Part shown: piece by piece, positions 45,516 to 53,230 of the stretch | How the letters are laid out: every line of letters starts with the position of its first letter | Numbering within the stretch: the first letter of the stretch is position 1 | From: Oribacterium sp. oral taxon 102 | GTDB lineage: Bacteria; Bacillota; Clostridia; Lachnospirales; Lachnospiraceae | Assembly (NCBI RefSeq): GCF_013394775.1 | Contig: NZ_JABXYT010000001.1 | Location: forward strand, 1,130,501 to 1,194,500 | Direction: 5' to 3' | Length of the DNA: 64,000 bases | The notes under the pieces: model-generated | What the model saw: only the letters and a program-made list of their open reading frames with translations | Told to the model about the DNA's origin: nothing | Database searches by the model: none | Made by a program: the position numbers and the translations under genes

Positions 45516-46227
45516 GGAAAGAGCGGAAGAATATTTTCTGGAATGCGAGCGGGTCTGGGTCTTCTGGGCACTGATGTTTGTCGGAGGCTACTACGGCGGT
45601 TATACCTATAATATCCGCGGGGGTGTCTTTGCGAATGCGCAGACGGCGAATCTCCTGCTGCTTGCGATGAATCTCGGAAAAGGAAATTTCGGAGAGGCGG
45701 TCTACTATCTGATCCCGTTTACGGCGTATTTCAGTGGCATCGTGATCTCGGAGGTGCTTGCGAAGGAGATCAAGCGCTTTCAGGCGCTGCGCTGGGATAC
45801 GCTCCTCGTCGGCGTCGAGCTGCTGGCAGTGCTCCTGCTCGGACTCCTGCCTGCGGAAGCACCGGATCAGATCTGCCAGGTCAGCCTGAACTTTCTTTGT
45901 GCCATGCAGTTCAATACCTTCCGGCAGGCGGAGGGCATCGGTATGGCGACAACCTTCTGCACCAACCATCTCCGGCAGTTCGGCTCCTTTTTCGTGCGCT
46001 ATCTGCGGAGCAGGGAGCGTTCTGTCCTTCGGAAATTCGTCCTGCACGGCTCGATGCTGCTTCTCTTCATGCTGGGTGTGGTCGCAGCAACGCTCGGCTG
46101 CCGCTTCGCGGGCTATCGGAGCATCTGGGGTGCAGGTCTTGTGCTGCTTTTTGTGTTTCTGCGTCTGCTCTATGCGGACAGAACCTACGAGCGGGATCTG
46201 CTGCAAAAGACACCGCACGGGCACTAG
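45508..46227 (+). CDS. DUF1275 (YoaK-like) membrane protein
   Basis: 239 residues with about six membrane helices. It starts MNKERAEEYFLECERVWVFW and has the DUF1275 features GGYYGGYTYNIRGGVFANAQTANLLLLAMNLG and MQFNTFRQAEGIGMATTFCTNHLRQ. The family's function is unknown. ATG 45508 lies 8 bp inside the end of rlmB, so it is translated from the same message. The gene ends 61 bp before aroE. Confidence 0.85.
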   Translation: MNKERAEEYFLECERVWVFWALMFVGGYYGGYTYNIRGGVFANAQTANLLLLAMNLGKGNFGEAVYYLIPFTAYFSGIVISEVLAKEIKRFQALRWDTLLVGVELLAVLLLGLLPAEAPDQICQVSLNFLCAMQFNTFRQAEGIGMATTFCTNHLRQFGSFFVRYLRSRERSVLRKFVLHGSMLLLFMLGVVAATLGCRFAGYRSIWGAGLVLLFVFLRLLYADRTYERDLLQKTPHGH

Positions 46228-46288
46228 GGCCTGAATGCGTCGGGACGGCCTTTGGGCAGATCCGACACAGCTTTTCGAAGGAGATCGT

Positions 46289-47188
46289 ATGGATATCACA
46301 GGAAAAACCAGACTGATCTGCCTGCTGGGCTCCCCGGTAGAGCACAGTCTCTCTCCACAGATGCATAATCTCGCCTTTCAAACACTGGGGCTCCCCTACA
46401 GCTATATGGCATTTGACCTTCGGGAGAAGGCGCTTCCGGAGGTGCTTCGGGCATTCCGGAGCATGGGTGTACGGGGCTGTAATCTGACGATGCCGCTGAA
46501 AAATGCAGTGCTTCCGTTTTGTGACAGTCTCTCTCCCGCGGCGGCGCTCTCCGGCGCAGTCAATACGCTGGTCTTCGAGCCGGATGGCAGCCTGCACGGG
46601 TATACGACGGACGGCGCGGGTTTTCTCCGGGCGCTCACGGCGTCGGGAATACCGTATCGGGGCAGAAAGCTCGTGCTCCTTGGGACGGGCGGTGCGGGAA
46701 TGGCGATCCTCGTACAGGCAGCGCTGTCCGGCGCGGGAGAGATCGCGGTATTCGTGCGGGAGGGAAGCCGCTTCCGTGCCCGTGCGGAGGCGTGTCTCCG
46801 TGCGCTTTCCGCGCGAAGCGGGACGAGGCTTTCTCTGCACTTCTATGAAACGGCGGGGGCGCTCGCACATGAACTCGAGACAGCGGCGCTTCTGGTTAAC
46901 GCCTCCAATGTCGGTATGGAGCCGAATACCGAGGCCTGTCTGCTTCCGGACGCTTCCCTGCTCCATACGGGACTTGCGGTCGCAGATGTCATCTATTCCC
47001 CGCGGCGGACGAGGCTGCTCCGGATGGCGGAGGAGAGAGGTCTGCCATGCATGAACGGGCTTTCGATGCTGCTCTATCAGGGGGCGGAGGCATTCCGCCT
47101 CTGGACAGGGGAGGAAATGCCGGTGGAGCTGATAGATGAGCGTTATTTCCGGAATACGGGAGAGATCCCAGGTACACGCAGATTATAG
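46289..47188 (+). CDS. aroE: Shikimate dehydrogenase
   Basis: 299 residues. NADP-dependent reduction of 3-dehydroshikimate in the aromatic amino acid pathway. Substrate site LGSPVEHSLSPQMHN, catalytic K71 in NLTMPLK, N92 and D108 (YTTDGAGF), and nucleotide loop GTGGAGMAI. The C-terminal helix has NGLSMLLYQGAEAFRLWTG. ATG 46289 follows CGAAGGAGATCGT. It is isolated from other aro genes. YdiB-type quinate/shikimate dehydrogenase is an alternative. Confidence 0.9.
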   Translation: MDITGKTRLICLLGSPVEHSLSPQMHNLAFQTLGLPYSYMAFDLREKALPEVLRAFRSMGVRGCNLTMPLKNAVLPFCDSLSPAAALSGAVNTLVFEPDGSLHGYTTDGAGFLRALTASGIPYRGRKLVLLGTGGAGMAILVQAALSGAGEIAVFVREGSRFRARAEACLRALSARSGTRLSLHFYETAGALAHELETAALLVNASNVGMEPNTEACLLPDASLLHTGLAVADVIYSPRRTRLLRMAEERGLPCMNGLSMLLYQGAEAFRLWTGEEMPVELIDERYFRNTGEIPGTRRL

Positions 47189-47245
47189 GGAGCAGCAGAG
47201 CAAAACAGTGAGAGGGCGCGTCGTGAGGCGGGCGCTGCATGGAGA

Positions 47246-48367
47246 TTAGCTGTCGATATCGCGGTACATCGAATAGGCTGCCTTGGGATTGCCGTTCAGA
47301 TCCAGAAGCCCGAAGGCATAGCTCTGTGCGACGAGTCCGGCATCGTCTTGGAGACGGTTCAGCATGAAGGCTTCCACATGGGGATCTGCCGCGGCGATCC
47401 GGTATGCCTCCTGAATCATCTGAAGCTGCAGATCCTGCCGCTCGCCGCCCTGCGCGGGGGAAACAGAGGTGAAGCCCTGTTCTGTGAGGGAGAGGGAACG
47501 CACCGCGCCGGAGAGGGTTCGCAGCTCTGTACTTTCCAGATAAGAGGTCAGGACAGAGAGGTTCTTCAGGTTGATATAGGGAGTGTTGGCATCGTCGGTG
47601 CAGAGCCGGTCGTCGGTAAAGACCGGATCCTCGAAATTCTCCGGATAGGCGTGCCATGCGATGCCGTAATCGGTATCCCGAAGGAGCGCATTCAGCCGAG
47701 GCAGCAGCTCCTTCACCGTGTACTTGCTGCCATTTACCGCGCCATGATTCCAGCGGAAATCAAAGGGAATGTAGACCCGGGCGAGGGAATTAACGCCCTT
47801 GATCGTGTCATACCAGCAGCGATACGCCTTCGCGTAGTGCGCGGCATAGCTGTCGATATCCATCGCGCCGATATAGTTCCATGCCTGCCCGTCATTGATC
47901 TCATTGCCGATCACCCAGCTCGAAACATAGGAGCCGAGGCGGTTAACGATGCGGGAGGCGGCTTCGCGGGTTGCGCGGAGTCCCTCCTCATTTAATGTGT
48001 TGAAGGCGTAGTAGTTGGCGCCTGCGGCAGGGGAGGAGACGGGCAGCAGCGCCGGATTCGCGACGGACGCGCCCCAGTCGTTCAGCACGATCAGGGTAAT
48101 GCTGATTCCGCGGCTCTTCAGGCTTTGCAGAAAGTGCTCGTTTGCGGCGAAGTGTGCTTCATTATAGGCATAGGAAAGCGGGAAGTTCAGGATGACCTGC
48201 GAGACATTAAGATCGACGAGCTGCGGGAGCTCCGCCTCGCTGTTGACGAGAATTCCCTTTTTCGTAGCCGCTGTCTGATAGAAGTCCGCGGCATGGAGCG
48301 GGAAGCCGAAAGAAAGGCTGAGCGCTGCCGCGAGGAGCACGGCTTGGATAGATCGGATACGGTTCAT
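47246..48367 (-). CDS. Secreted TIM-barrel glycoside hydrolase-like protein (DUF5722/GH39-like)
   Basis: 373 residues. A Sec signal peptide (hydrophobic about 9-22, ending near HAAD) leads to a single (beta/alpha)8-like domain. VIGNEIND carries the expected acid/base Glu after Asn and SLTEQGF the likely nucleophile Glu, as in clan GH-A enzymes. The substrate cannot be told. The ATG at 48365-48367 has AAGGAGGTACT upstream on the minus strand. It is a single gene, convergent with aroE, with no transporter or regulator nearby. Confidence 0.65.
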   Translation of the reverse strand: MNRIRSIQAVLLAAALSLSFGFPLHAADFYQTAATKKGILVNSEAELPQLVDLNVSQVILNFPLSYAYNEAHFAANEHFLQSLKSRGISITLIVLNDWGASVANPALLPVSSPAAGANYYAFNTLNEEGLRATREAASRIVNRLGSYVSSWVIGNEINDGQAWNYIGAMDIDSYAAHYAKAYRCWYDTIKGVNSLARVYIPFDFRWNHGAVNGSKYTVKELLPRLNALLRDTDYGIAWHAYPENFEDPVFTDDRLCTDDANTPYINLKNLSVLTSYLESTELRTLSGAVRSLSLTEQGFTSVSPAQGGERQDLQLQMIQEAYRIAAADPHVEAFMLNRLQDDAGLVAQSYAFGLLDLNGNPKAAYSMYRDIDS

Positions 48368-48816
48368 AGTACCTCCTTGCGCTTTCAGTCAATGATTTGC
48401 CGCTGTTTCCGCGAATGGCTTACCTGATCTTTTACAGAAAATGCTGCCGGTCAGGGCAGCGTATCACCGCATCATGCATCGCGAAAAGATGTGCAATGCA
48501 GCGATACGATACCAAACAGTTGTAATCATTTTAACATTTCCTGTGAATTACAACAAGGCAGACGCCGTGATTTGCAATTCGCTGAAATCCTATTTTACAT
48601 TCCCGGCAATCGTTTCTGCTTCCGCAAATTACGAAGGGCTTGGAGAAATGCTGATGAAATCAAAAAAGCTACGTGCCAACGGGCGTGAGTCACGAACAAA
48701 TTAATGTTTCCTTAGCAGAGCTGATAAAAAAGGGCTTCCTTTTTTTAAAAAAAGTATGTATAATGGTTAATAGATAGCAGACAATTTGATTTTTTGAAAT
48801 AAAAAGGAGATGCACT
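48368..48816. other. Intergenic region between the glycosidase and dehydrogenase genes
   Basis: No gene that I can support. A short A+T-rich tract leads to TATAAT at 48759-48764 with a poor TTCCTT -35 (48736-48741), the likely promoter of the next gene. At 48671-48711 lies ACGTGCCAACGGGCGTGAGT followed by a degenerate version of the 62-bp repeat end (ACAAATTAATGTTTCC). Confidence 0.5.
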
Positions 48817-49785
48817 ATGGATTTCAACAAGGTAGTGGTAATCGGCGGCGGTGTGCTGGGCGTACAGATCGGACTGCTCAGCGCTTACACAGGACATGAT
48901 ACGACCTTTCTGCTTCGCTCGGAGGGCTCGATCGGCAGGACGACGCCGAAGATCGAGAGATATTCCGGACTGATTCTCAGTGCACTGGAGCAGACAAAGG
49001 GTCTGATCGGGAATCCGATGGGAACCTATACCTATCCGAAGGGTTTGATTCGGGACTGGAACAGTGCTACTTTGGAGGAGATCGACCGTCTCGTCGGGGA
49101 GGCGAAGCGAAATTTCGCGGAGAAGGTACATATCGAGCTGGACAATGCCAAGGCGCTTGCCGGGGCAGATATCGTCATTGAATCCATGTCGGAGGATCCG
49201 GAGGCGAAGATCGGGATCTATCGTTCGATCCGCGACCTGATGGAGGAGAAGACCATTCTCTGCACGAATTCCTCCACAATGCTGCCAAGCAGGTTTGCAG
49301 AGTACACCGGCAGACCGGATCGCTATCTCGCACTGCATTTTGCGAATACGATCTGGAAGAATAATACTGCGGAGATCATGGGGCATGCCGGGACAGACCC
49401 TGCGGTTTATGAGCGTGTGGTGGCCTTCGCGCAGGAGATCAACATGATCCCGCTGCAGCTTCACAAGGAGCAGCCGGGCTATATCCTGAATTCCATGCTC
49501 GTGCCGTTTCTTTCCGCAGCGCAGGGGCTGTGGGCAAATGAGGTTGCAGACCCTGAGACCATCGATCTGACATGGAGGCTGGGAACCGGCGCAGCGGCAG
49601 GACCCTTCCAGATCCTCGACATCGTCGGACTGGAAACCGCCTACAATATCAACCAGATGAAGCCGGATGCCAAGGAGGAGGGCTCCACCATCAATCGGAT
49701 CGGCAAGCTCCTGAAGGAAAAGATTGACAGAGGCGAGACCGGTGTCAATGCCGGCAAGGGCTTCTATGATTACGGCAAAAAATAA
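48817..49785 (+). CDS. 3-hydroxyacyl-CoA dehydrogenase family protein
   Basis: 322 residues. N-terminal Rossmann domain with VVVIGGGVLGVQIG, then the family's ESMSEDPEAKIGIYR, TNSSTMLPS, a catalytic-type His (LHFAN) and following Glu (AEIMGH), and the helical C-terminal dimerisation domain ending GVNAGKGFYDYGKK. It would oxidise or reduce a 3-hydroxyacyl-CoA or a similar hydroxyacid with NAD. No thiolase, crotonase or acyl-CoA dehydrogenase is adjacent, so butyrate synthesis is not implied. ATG 48817 follows AAAAAGGAGATGCACT. Confidence 0.82.
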   Translation: MDFNKVVVIGGGVLGVQIGLLSAYTGHDTTFLLRSEGSIGRTTPKIERYSGLILSALEQTKGLIGNPMGTYTYPKGLIRDWNSATLEEIDRLVGEAKRNFAEKVHIELDNAKALAGADIVIESMSEDPEAKIGIYRSIRDLMEEKTILCTNSSTMLPSRFAEYTGRPDRYLALHFANTIWKNNTAEIMGHAGTDPAVYERVVAFAQEINMIPLQLHKEQPGYILNSMLVPFLSAAQGLWANEVADPETIDLTWRLGTGAAAGPFQILDIVGLETAYNINQMKPDAKEEGSTINRIGKLLKEKIDRGETGVNAGKGFYDYGKK

Positions 49786-49889
49786 TACATGATAATGAAA
49801 CGTATTCGCAGCGAGAGAGAGCGGGGAGTCCGGTCTCTCTTTGTATACAGGGAACATTTCCAATTCCAGCAGTGAAAAAACATCAAAAA

Positions 49890-49933
49890 AGCTCGGAACT
49901 ACGCCATTTCCGGCATAATTCCGAGCCTTTTTT
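49890..49933 (+). terminator. Terminator after the 3-hydroxyacyl-CoA dehydrogenase gene
   Basis: GCTCGGAACTACGCC pairs with GGCATAATTCCGAGC (minor mismatch) and is followed by CTTTTTT. It is the last chromosomal feature before the prophage boundary. Confidence 0.75.
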
Positions 49934-49936
49934 ATC

Positions 49937-49956
49937 GAGCTGATGACGGGAATCGG
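49937..49956 (-). other. Candidate prophage attachment site resembling a tRNA 3' end
   Basis: On the minus strand the sequence reads CCGATTCCCGTCATCAGCTC, which looks like the T-loop, T-stem and acceptor strand of a tRNA (TTCGATTCCCG...). No complete tRNA is here. It lies 78 bp beyond the integrase stop, where attL of a tRNA-integrating phage is expected. Confidence 0.45.
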
Positions 49957-50033
49957 ACACGGTATAAAAAGCATGGTAAAGTCGCATAAATACTAGCTTT
50001 TTTAAAGTCCGTGACAAGATTTGTGACAAATTT

Positions 50034-51047
50034 TTATTCAAGCATCCTTCCGATGTGCTTCACGAACTTCTCTCCCTCAATCTGTGCCTGTGACTTCTGC
50101 GCCTGGAGGTACCGGCGCTTCATTACGCGATCCGTTTTCCAGCCGCCCGCCTGCTGTAGGTAGCGGTCTGGTATGTGCATGGATGCGCCCTGCGAGACGA
50201 AGTAGTGGCGAAACATGTGCAGATTGAAAGTCTCGATCCCAAGCTCCTCTTGGATCCGACGCAGACACTTGTTCAAGCTTCCGGGGCTTCCGCTGTAGGC
50301 ATGCCCTGAGCTTCGGATCAGCTCCGCCAGATAATGCGGGATCTGAATCTTTCGGGCGTAGCCGGTCTTCGTCCATTTCTTTATGACCCATGTATCCCCG
50401 TCTTCGGGATGCTGGTTCCGTACCTTCCCCTTGTCGATCGTCAGGATGTCATCCTCGGACAGATCGGTCTTGATATCAATGGCGCAAATTTCGGAGCGAC
50501 GGAGCCCGAGCGCTGCGAGAACAAAGGGGATCTCGTACTTGCTGCCCTTCAGCCTGGAAAGGATCTGTTTTACGTCCGCATCCTCCGGGGCGTAAAAGTC
50601 CTTCTCGACAGCGGGAGGGAGCTTGGTGCTCAGCTTGAAGTCCGGGCGGAAAAAGCCCAGTACGGTACTGATGTAGGCATGGATGTTCTTCAGGTACTTC
50701 GGACTTACGCCGGTGAAGCCGGACATGCAGGAGGAGACATCTGCCTGTGTAATCTTATCGATGTACTTCTTTCGGAATGTCTCCGGAAGGCGTCCGGGGA
50801 TTCTCTGGTACTCGTACAGCGTAGAGGGACTGAGCAACCTATCATTCGCCGCATTGTACTCTTCTGCGGCTTTCTGGAAGGTCTTCCTCCCGTTTCTGGA
50901 TGTGGCTTCCCTGCTGATAAGATCATTCAGCAGACGGTCCGCTTCTTTCTTCTTGACAGGGTAGTCTACAACCAGCGAGTAGGCGGTGCCCTCGTAGGTC
51001 TTTCTGATCCGGTAGCTTCCGGACGGCAGCTTCGTGATAGTAGCCAT
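50034..51047 (-). CDS. Phage integrase (tyrosine recombinase)
   Basis: 337 residues. Arm-binding N-terminal part with the Arg/Lys-rich YRIRKTYEG, a SAM-like core-binding domain (about 55-140), and the catalytic domain with R183 (LGLRRSEI), H277-x-x-R280 (HMFRHYF) and nucleophile Y313 (MKRRYLQ). It integrates and excises the prophage, whose left end it marks. The ATG at 51045-51047 follows AAGGAGGATGCT on the minus strand. Downstream is the candidate att site. Confidence 0.93.
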   Translation of the reverse strand: MATITKLPSGSYRIRKTYEGTAYSLVVDYPVKKKEADRLLNDLISREATSRNGRKTFQKAAEEYNAANDRLLSPSTLYEYQRIPGRLPETFRKKYIDKITQADVSSCMSGFTGVSPKYLKNIHAYISTVLGFFRPDFKLSTKLPPAVEKDFYAPEDADVKQILSRLKGSKYEIPFVLAALGLRRSEICAIDIKTDLSEDDILTIDKGKVRNQHPEDGDTWVIKKWTKTGYARKIQIPHYLAELIRSSGHAYSGSPGSLNKCLRRIQEELGIETFNLHMFRHYFVSQGASMHIPDRYLQQAGGWKTDRVMKRRYLQAQKSQAQIEGEKFVKHIGRMLE

Positions 51048-51106
51048 AGCATCCTCCTTAAAAATGAGTATAAAAATAACAGGATCTTCGGAACAAACGT
51101 TCCGGC

Positions 51107-51135
51107 TTGTTTCCTGTCTCCGGATATGCTACTAT
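51107..51135 (+). promoter_or_regulatory. Promoter of a predicted small RNA
   Basis: TTGTTT (51107-51112), 17 bp, TACTAT (51130-51135), divergent from the integrase gene. A strong terminator follows 50-80 bp later. Confidence 0.5.
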
Positions 51136-51141
51136 GACTCT

Positions 51142-51217
51142 TGTCATGAGAGGTCTTTGGAGCATTGATCCGGAGAACCTTTACGCCTCGGTGTTGGGAG
51201 CACTGGGGCGGTTTTTA
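51142..51217 (+). ncRNA. Predicted phage small RNA
   Basis: Between the promoter at 51107-51135 and the terminator at 51184-51219 no open frame with a start is present. A transcript of about 75 nt is predicted. I recognise no known RNA family. Confidence 0.4.
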
Positions 51218-51219
51218 TT
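51184..51219 (+). terminator. Strong Rho-independent terminator
   Basis: Ten-bp stem CGCCTCGGTG/CACTGGGGCG (two G-U pairs), 7-nt loop, then GTTTTTATTTT. No plus-strand gene precedes it, which is why a small RNA is suspected. Confidence 0.75.
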
Positions 51220-51259
51220 TTAAAATCTGAATAAACACATCCGCTAATTCAAGACGTAA

Positions 51260-51466
51260 TCAGTGAGAATTGGATGCAACAGTCGATTTTATATTTTTCA
51301 TGTATTTTGGATCACAAGTGCGCAATCCATCAATGTGTTCAAAAAGGTCAGGTTTTATTGGAGCTCCTAAAGGATCCAAAATAAAATCAATGCCCTCTCG
51401 GCGAGCCAGTTTGGCGGCGCCGACAAAATGTATGGAAGCGTCCCGCCCCGAAGTGTGATAACATCC
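51260..51466 (-). pseudogene. Open fragment without a start codon, possible gene remnant
   Basis: On the minus strand 68 codons are open between a TAA (51467-51469) and the TGA at 51260-51262, with no ATG, GTG or TTG near the front. The predicted peptide (SGRDASIHFVGAAKLARREG, then DPLGAPIKPDLFEHIDGLR) has a natural amino-acid composition and reads like the C-terminus of a soluble protein. I do not recognise it. The opposite strand also has a 62-codon frame, which looks less protein-like. Confidence 0.4.
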
Positions 51467-51573
51467 TTATTGTAAAAAAATAACAAAAGTTAGAATACCG
51501 ATCCGATTATTCCAGAAACATCTAATTTATTAGAATTAAGATAGTTTTGATCTATCTGCTCTAAGCGTATGGA

Positions 51574-51720
51574 AGACCTTACGGTCTATACTATTTTGCC
51601 AACGTCGGCAAAATGGTCAGAAGCAGTGGGATCGTCCCCGCGTCTGCGGGGAAAACAGGATGGGCGGCGTATCCATCATCTCAGGTGCCTCTATAGAGGT
51701 GCGTCGGGAGCCTTTCCGAC
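51574..51720. repeat. Cluster of short perfect hairpins around the solitary CRISPR-like repeat
   Basis: AGACC/GGTCT (51574-51587), ATTTTGCC/GGCAAAAT (51593-51614), TCCCCGC/GCGGGGA (51635-51652), the palindrome CCTCTATAGAGG (51688-51699) and GTCGG/CCGAC (51703-51720). The style resembles the hairpin array at 39448-39620. No gene is visible between 51467 and 51871. Confidence 0.55.
51629..51656 (-). CRISPR. Solitary type I-E-like CRISPR repeat, no array
   Basis: The 28 bp start GGATCG, contain the stem TCCCCGC/GCGGGGA around GTCT, and end in AAAAC. Read on the minus strand this is GTTTTCCCCGC...GCGGGGACGATCC, very close to type I-E repeats. There is no second repeat 60 or so bp to either side and no cas gene in the window. 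It lies in prophage non-coding DNA between the integrase and the lysogeny module. It may be a solitary repeat unit used as an RNA anti-CRISPR, a relic of an array, or one of several unrelated hairpins. Confidence 0.5.
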
Positions 51721-51730
51721 CTCTGAAGCT

Positions 51731-51772
51731 TATAACACAAAAGCTCCTGTATCAGACGATACAAGAGCTTTC
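51731..51772 (-). terminator. Terminator of the OB-fold lipoprotein-like gene
   Basis: On the minus strand AAAGCTCTTGTATC pairs with GATACAGGAGCTTT around GTCT and is followed by TGTGTTAT directly after the T run. It lies about 100 bp after the stop at 51872. Confidence 0.65.
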
Positions 51773-51871
51773 TAATAGTATAGGTGGGGTGACATTCCCA
51801 CATCTCCATCGAGGGTGACGGCTGCCTGTTCCGTCCTCAGATACTATCTCTGTAGCCCTATTGTATCTATT

Positions 51872-52339
51872 TTATTCGATGCTATCAATATCAAGGCTAT
51901 AGCCAAGAACCTCTCCCACACTTGTGCATTTTCCTTTTAACGTAACAATGTCGCCTTTGGTCATCTTCTTTATAGCGTCTTTTTGCTCATCAGATTTGAT
52001 ATAACACTGAACTCCTATCATGGCAAAATCCTCATCCGGCAGGAGATCGATATATTTTCCACTGCTGTCAATATTGCTGAGCTTTCCTGTGACTTCAATA
52101 TACTGCCCCTTGTATTTATCAGAAGCATTCATGGCATTTGCTTTAAGGTCACTCATCATTTCTGAAACATTGTATGGAGCATATTCAATTGTAGCAGCGG
52201 TTGTCTCTTCAACAGTTGTTGTCTCTGTATTGGCTTGCGAACCAGAGTCTTTACTGCCCTTGCTGCCCAGCGAAGAGACGATAATCACCAAAGCGACTAC
52301 CGCAATAACAATGTTTCTTACTGTGTGTTTCTTTTTCAT
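51872..52339 (-). CDS. Membrane-anchored or secreted OB-fold protein (tRNA_anti-like)
   Basis: 155 residues from the ATG at 52337-52339, which follows AGGGAGGAACTGAAA on the minus strand. Basic start and hydrophobic helix (IVIAVVALVIIVSSLG), a Ser/Thr/Glu linker, then an OB-fold-like domain (YIEVTGKLSNIDSSGKYIDLLP, then KGDIVTLKGKCTSVGEVLGYSL) as in the tRNA_anti-like family. The linker starts with SKGSKDSGSQ and has no lipobox Cys. The role is unknown; such proteins are common moron-type genes in prophages beside the repressor. Confidence 0.65.
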   Translation of the reverse strand: MKKKHTVRNIVIAVVALVIIVSSLGSKGSKDSGSQANTETTTVEETTAATIEYAPYNVSEMMSDLKANAMNASDKYKGQYIEVTGKLSNIDSSGKYIDLLPDEDFAMIGVQCYIKSDEQKDAIKKMTKGDIVTLKGKCTSVGEVLGYSLDIDSIE

Positions 52340-52392
52340 TTTCAGTTCCTCCCTAATGAAAATAAAATATATCAACCCACTATGGGTGATAA

Positions 52393-52788
52393 TCATAAAT
52401 ATTTGCCGTACAACCGTTCGCGTTCAGCGATTTCCCAAATTTTCTCTTCTGAGAGATAAGAAGAGATATATTCCACGTACTCAGCAAGTTCCCGCGCATA
52501 CTTTGTCCGCCTGCGGCGCTTTCGCTTCTTCGGAACATCAATGATAGATGCTACAGAGCGTGGGCAATCTTTGGAGTGGGCTGTAGTTTCAATTTCCTGA
52601 ACGCTATCACGCTGGAAATCATTGTTTTCAATGTGTCTTAAAGCATGGCGGTATGCTTCCCGCGCGTGTTCGTCATCAAGATCAGAGTTTATGTATACGG
52701 TATAACCATCGTCTTCAGCATTGGGGGTAACCATTTCATTTACAGGAATCGGCACACGATAGACCGTTACATAGTTTTCGTCAATCAT
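52393..52788 (-). CDS. ImmA/IrrE-like metallopeptidase of the lysogeny module
   Basis: 131 residues. The middle part YINSDLDDEHAREAYRHALRHIENNDF has a HxxxH motif in a helix, like the short ImmA-related proteins that cleave phage repressors after DNA damage; a third ligand is not obvious, so activity is uncertain. A basic stretch KKRKRRRR follows. It overlaps the repressor gene by 8 bp, the classical cI-immA arrangement. Confidence 0.55.
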   Translation of the reverse strand: MIDENYVTVYRVPIPVNEMVTPNAEDDGYTVYINSDLDDEHAREAYRHALRHIENNDFQRDSVQEIETTAHSKDCPRSVASIIDVPKKRKRRRRTKYARELAEYVEYISSYLSEEKIWEIAERERLYGKYL

Positions 52789-53188
52789 CGTTGTTCAGCC
52801 CTAAAGCCCTTTCTTTTAAGGATTTCAATAATTCAGTGGCAACCTTTAAATCGTTTGGGTCGGCATCCCTTGCCGCATCAAAGAGCACGCGAAGTTCTTT
52901 GTTATCGAAGATTTCCTGAGCTGTTTTAGCAGTGTCGGGATTAGTGTAATAGGTATTTTCGGATGCACCCAAGCGCTCCAATTCTTCAATATCTTTAGAT
53001 GTCATATCATTTATGTCAACATTGAATATTTTAGCAAGCTCTCGAAGTTTTGCTATGGAAGGCTCAGAGATACCCATTTCCCATTTTTGAATGGTGGTAT
53101 AGGACTTATAACCTAGTCTGCTAGCGATGTTATCCTGTGAAAGATTGTACTTTCTTCTTAGATAACGAATGTTCTTTGATAAACACAT
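52781..53188 (-). CDS. Phage repressor (XRE/Cro-CI family)
   Basis: 135 residues. N-terminal helix-turn-helix (NIRYLRRKYNLSQDNIASRLGYKSYTTIQKWEMGISEPSIAKLRELAKIFNV), then a helical acidic C-terminal part. The ATG at 53186-53188 follows GGGAGCTTGAG on the minus strand. Divergent from the Cro-like gene at 53358; GAA-N5-TTC operators lie between them. Most likely keeps the prophage silent, with ImmA-like removal upon induction. Confidence 0.88.
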   Translation of the reverse strand: MCLSKNIRYLRRKYNLSQDNIASRLGYKSYTTIQKWEMGISEPSIAKLRELAKIFNVDINDMTSKDIEELERLGASENTYYTNPDTAKTAQEIFDNKELRVLFDAARDADPNDLKVATELLKSLKERALGLNNDD

Positions 53189-53230
53189 CTCAAGCTCCCT
53201 TCTATAACGTGATTTTATATTAAACTATGC

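Noticed and set aside
48441..48704. An 87-codon plus-strand frame between the glycosidase and dehydrogenase genes
   Set aside because: No ribosome site, composition unlike a protein, and its end runs into a degenerate repeat.
49934..49970. A complete tRNA gene at the prophage boundary
   Set aside because: Only the T-arm and acceptor-like part is present; no anticodon arm or D-arm can be folded from the adjacent bases.
51270..51458. A 62-codon plus-strand gene in the prophage
   Set aside because: No ribosome site; the minus-strand reading of the same DNA has a more natural protein sequence, so I reported that as a gene remnant.
51629..51656. A CRISPR array
   Set aside because: Only one repeat unit exists; no second unit lies at the expected spacing on either side and no cas gene is in the window. 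It is reported as a solitary repeat only.
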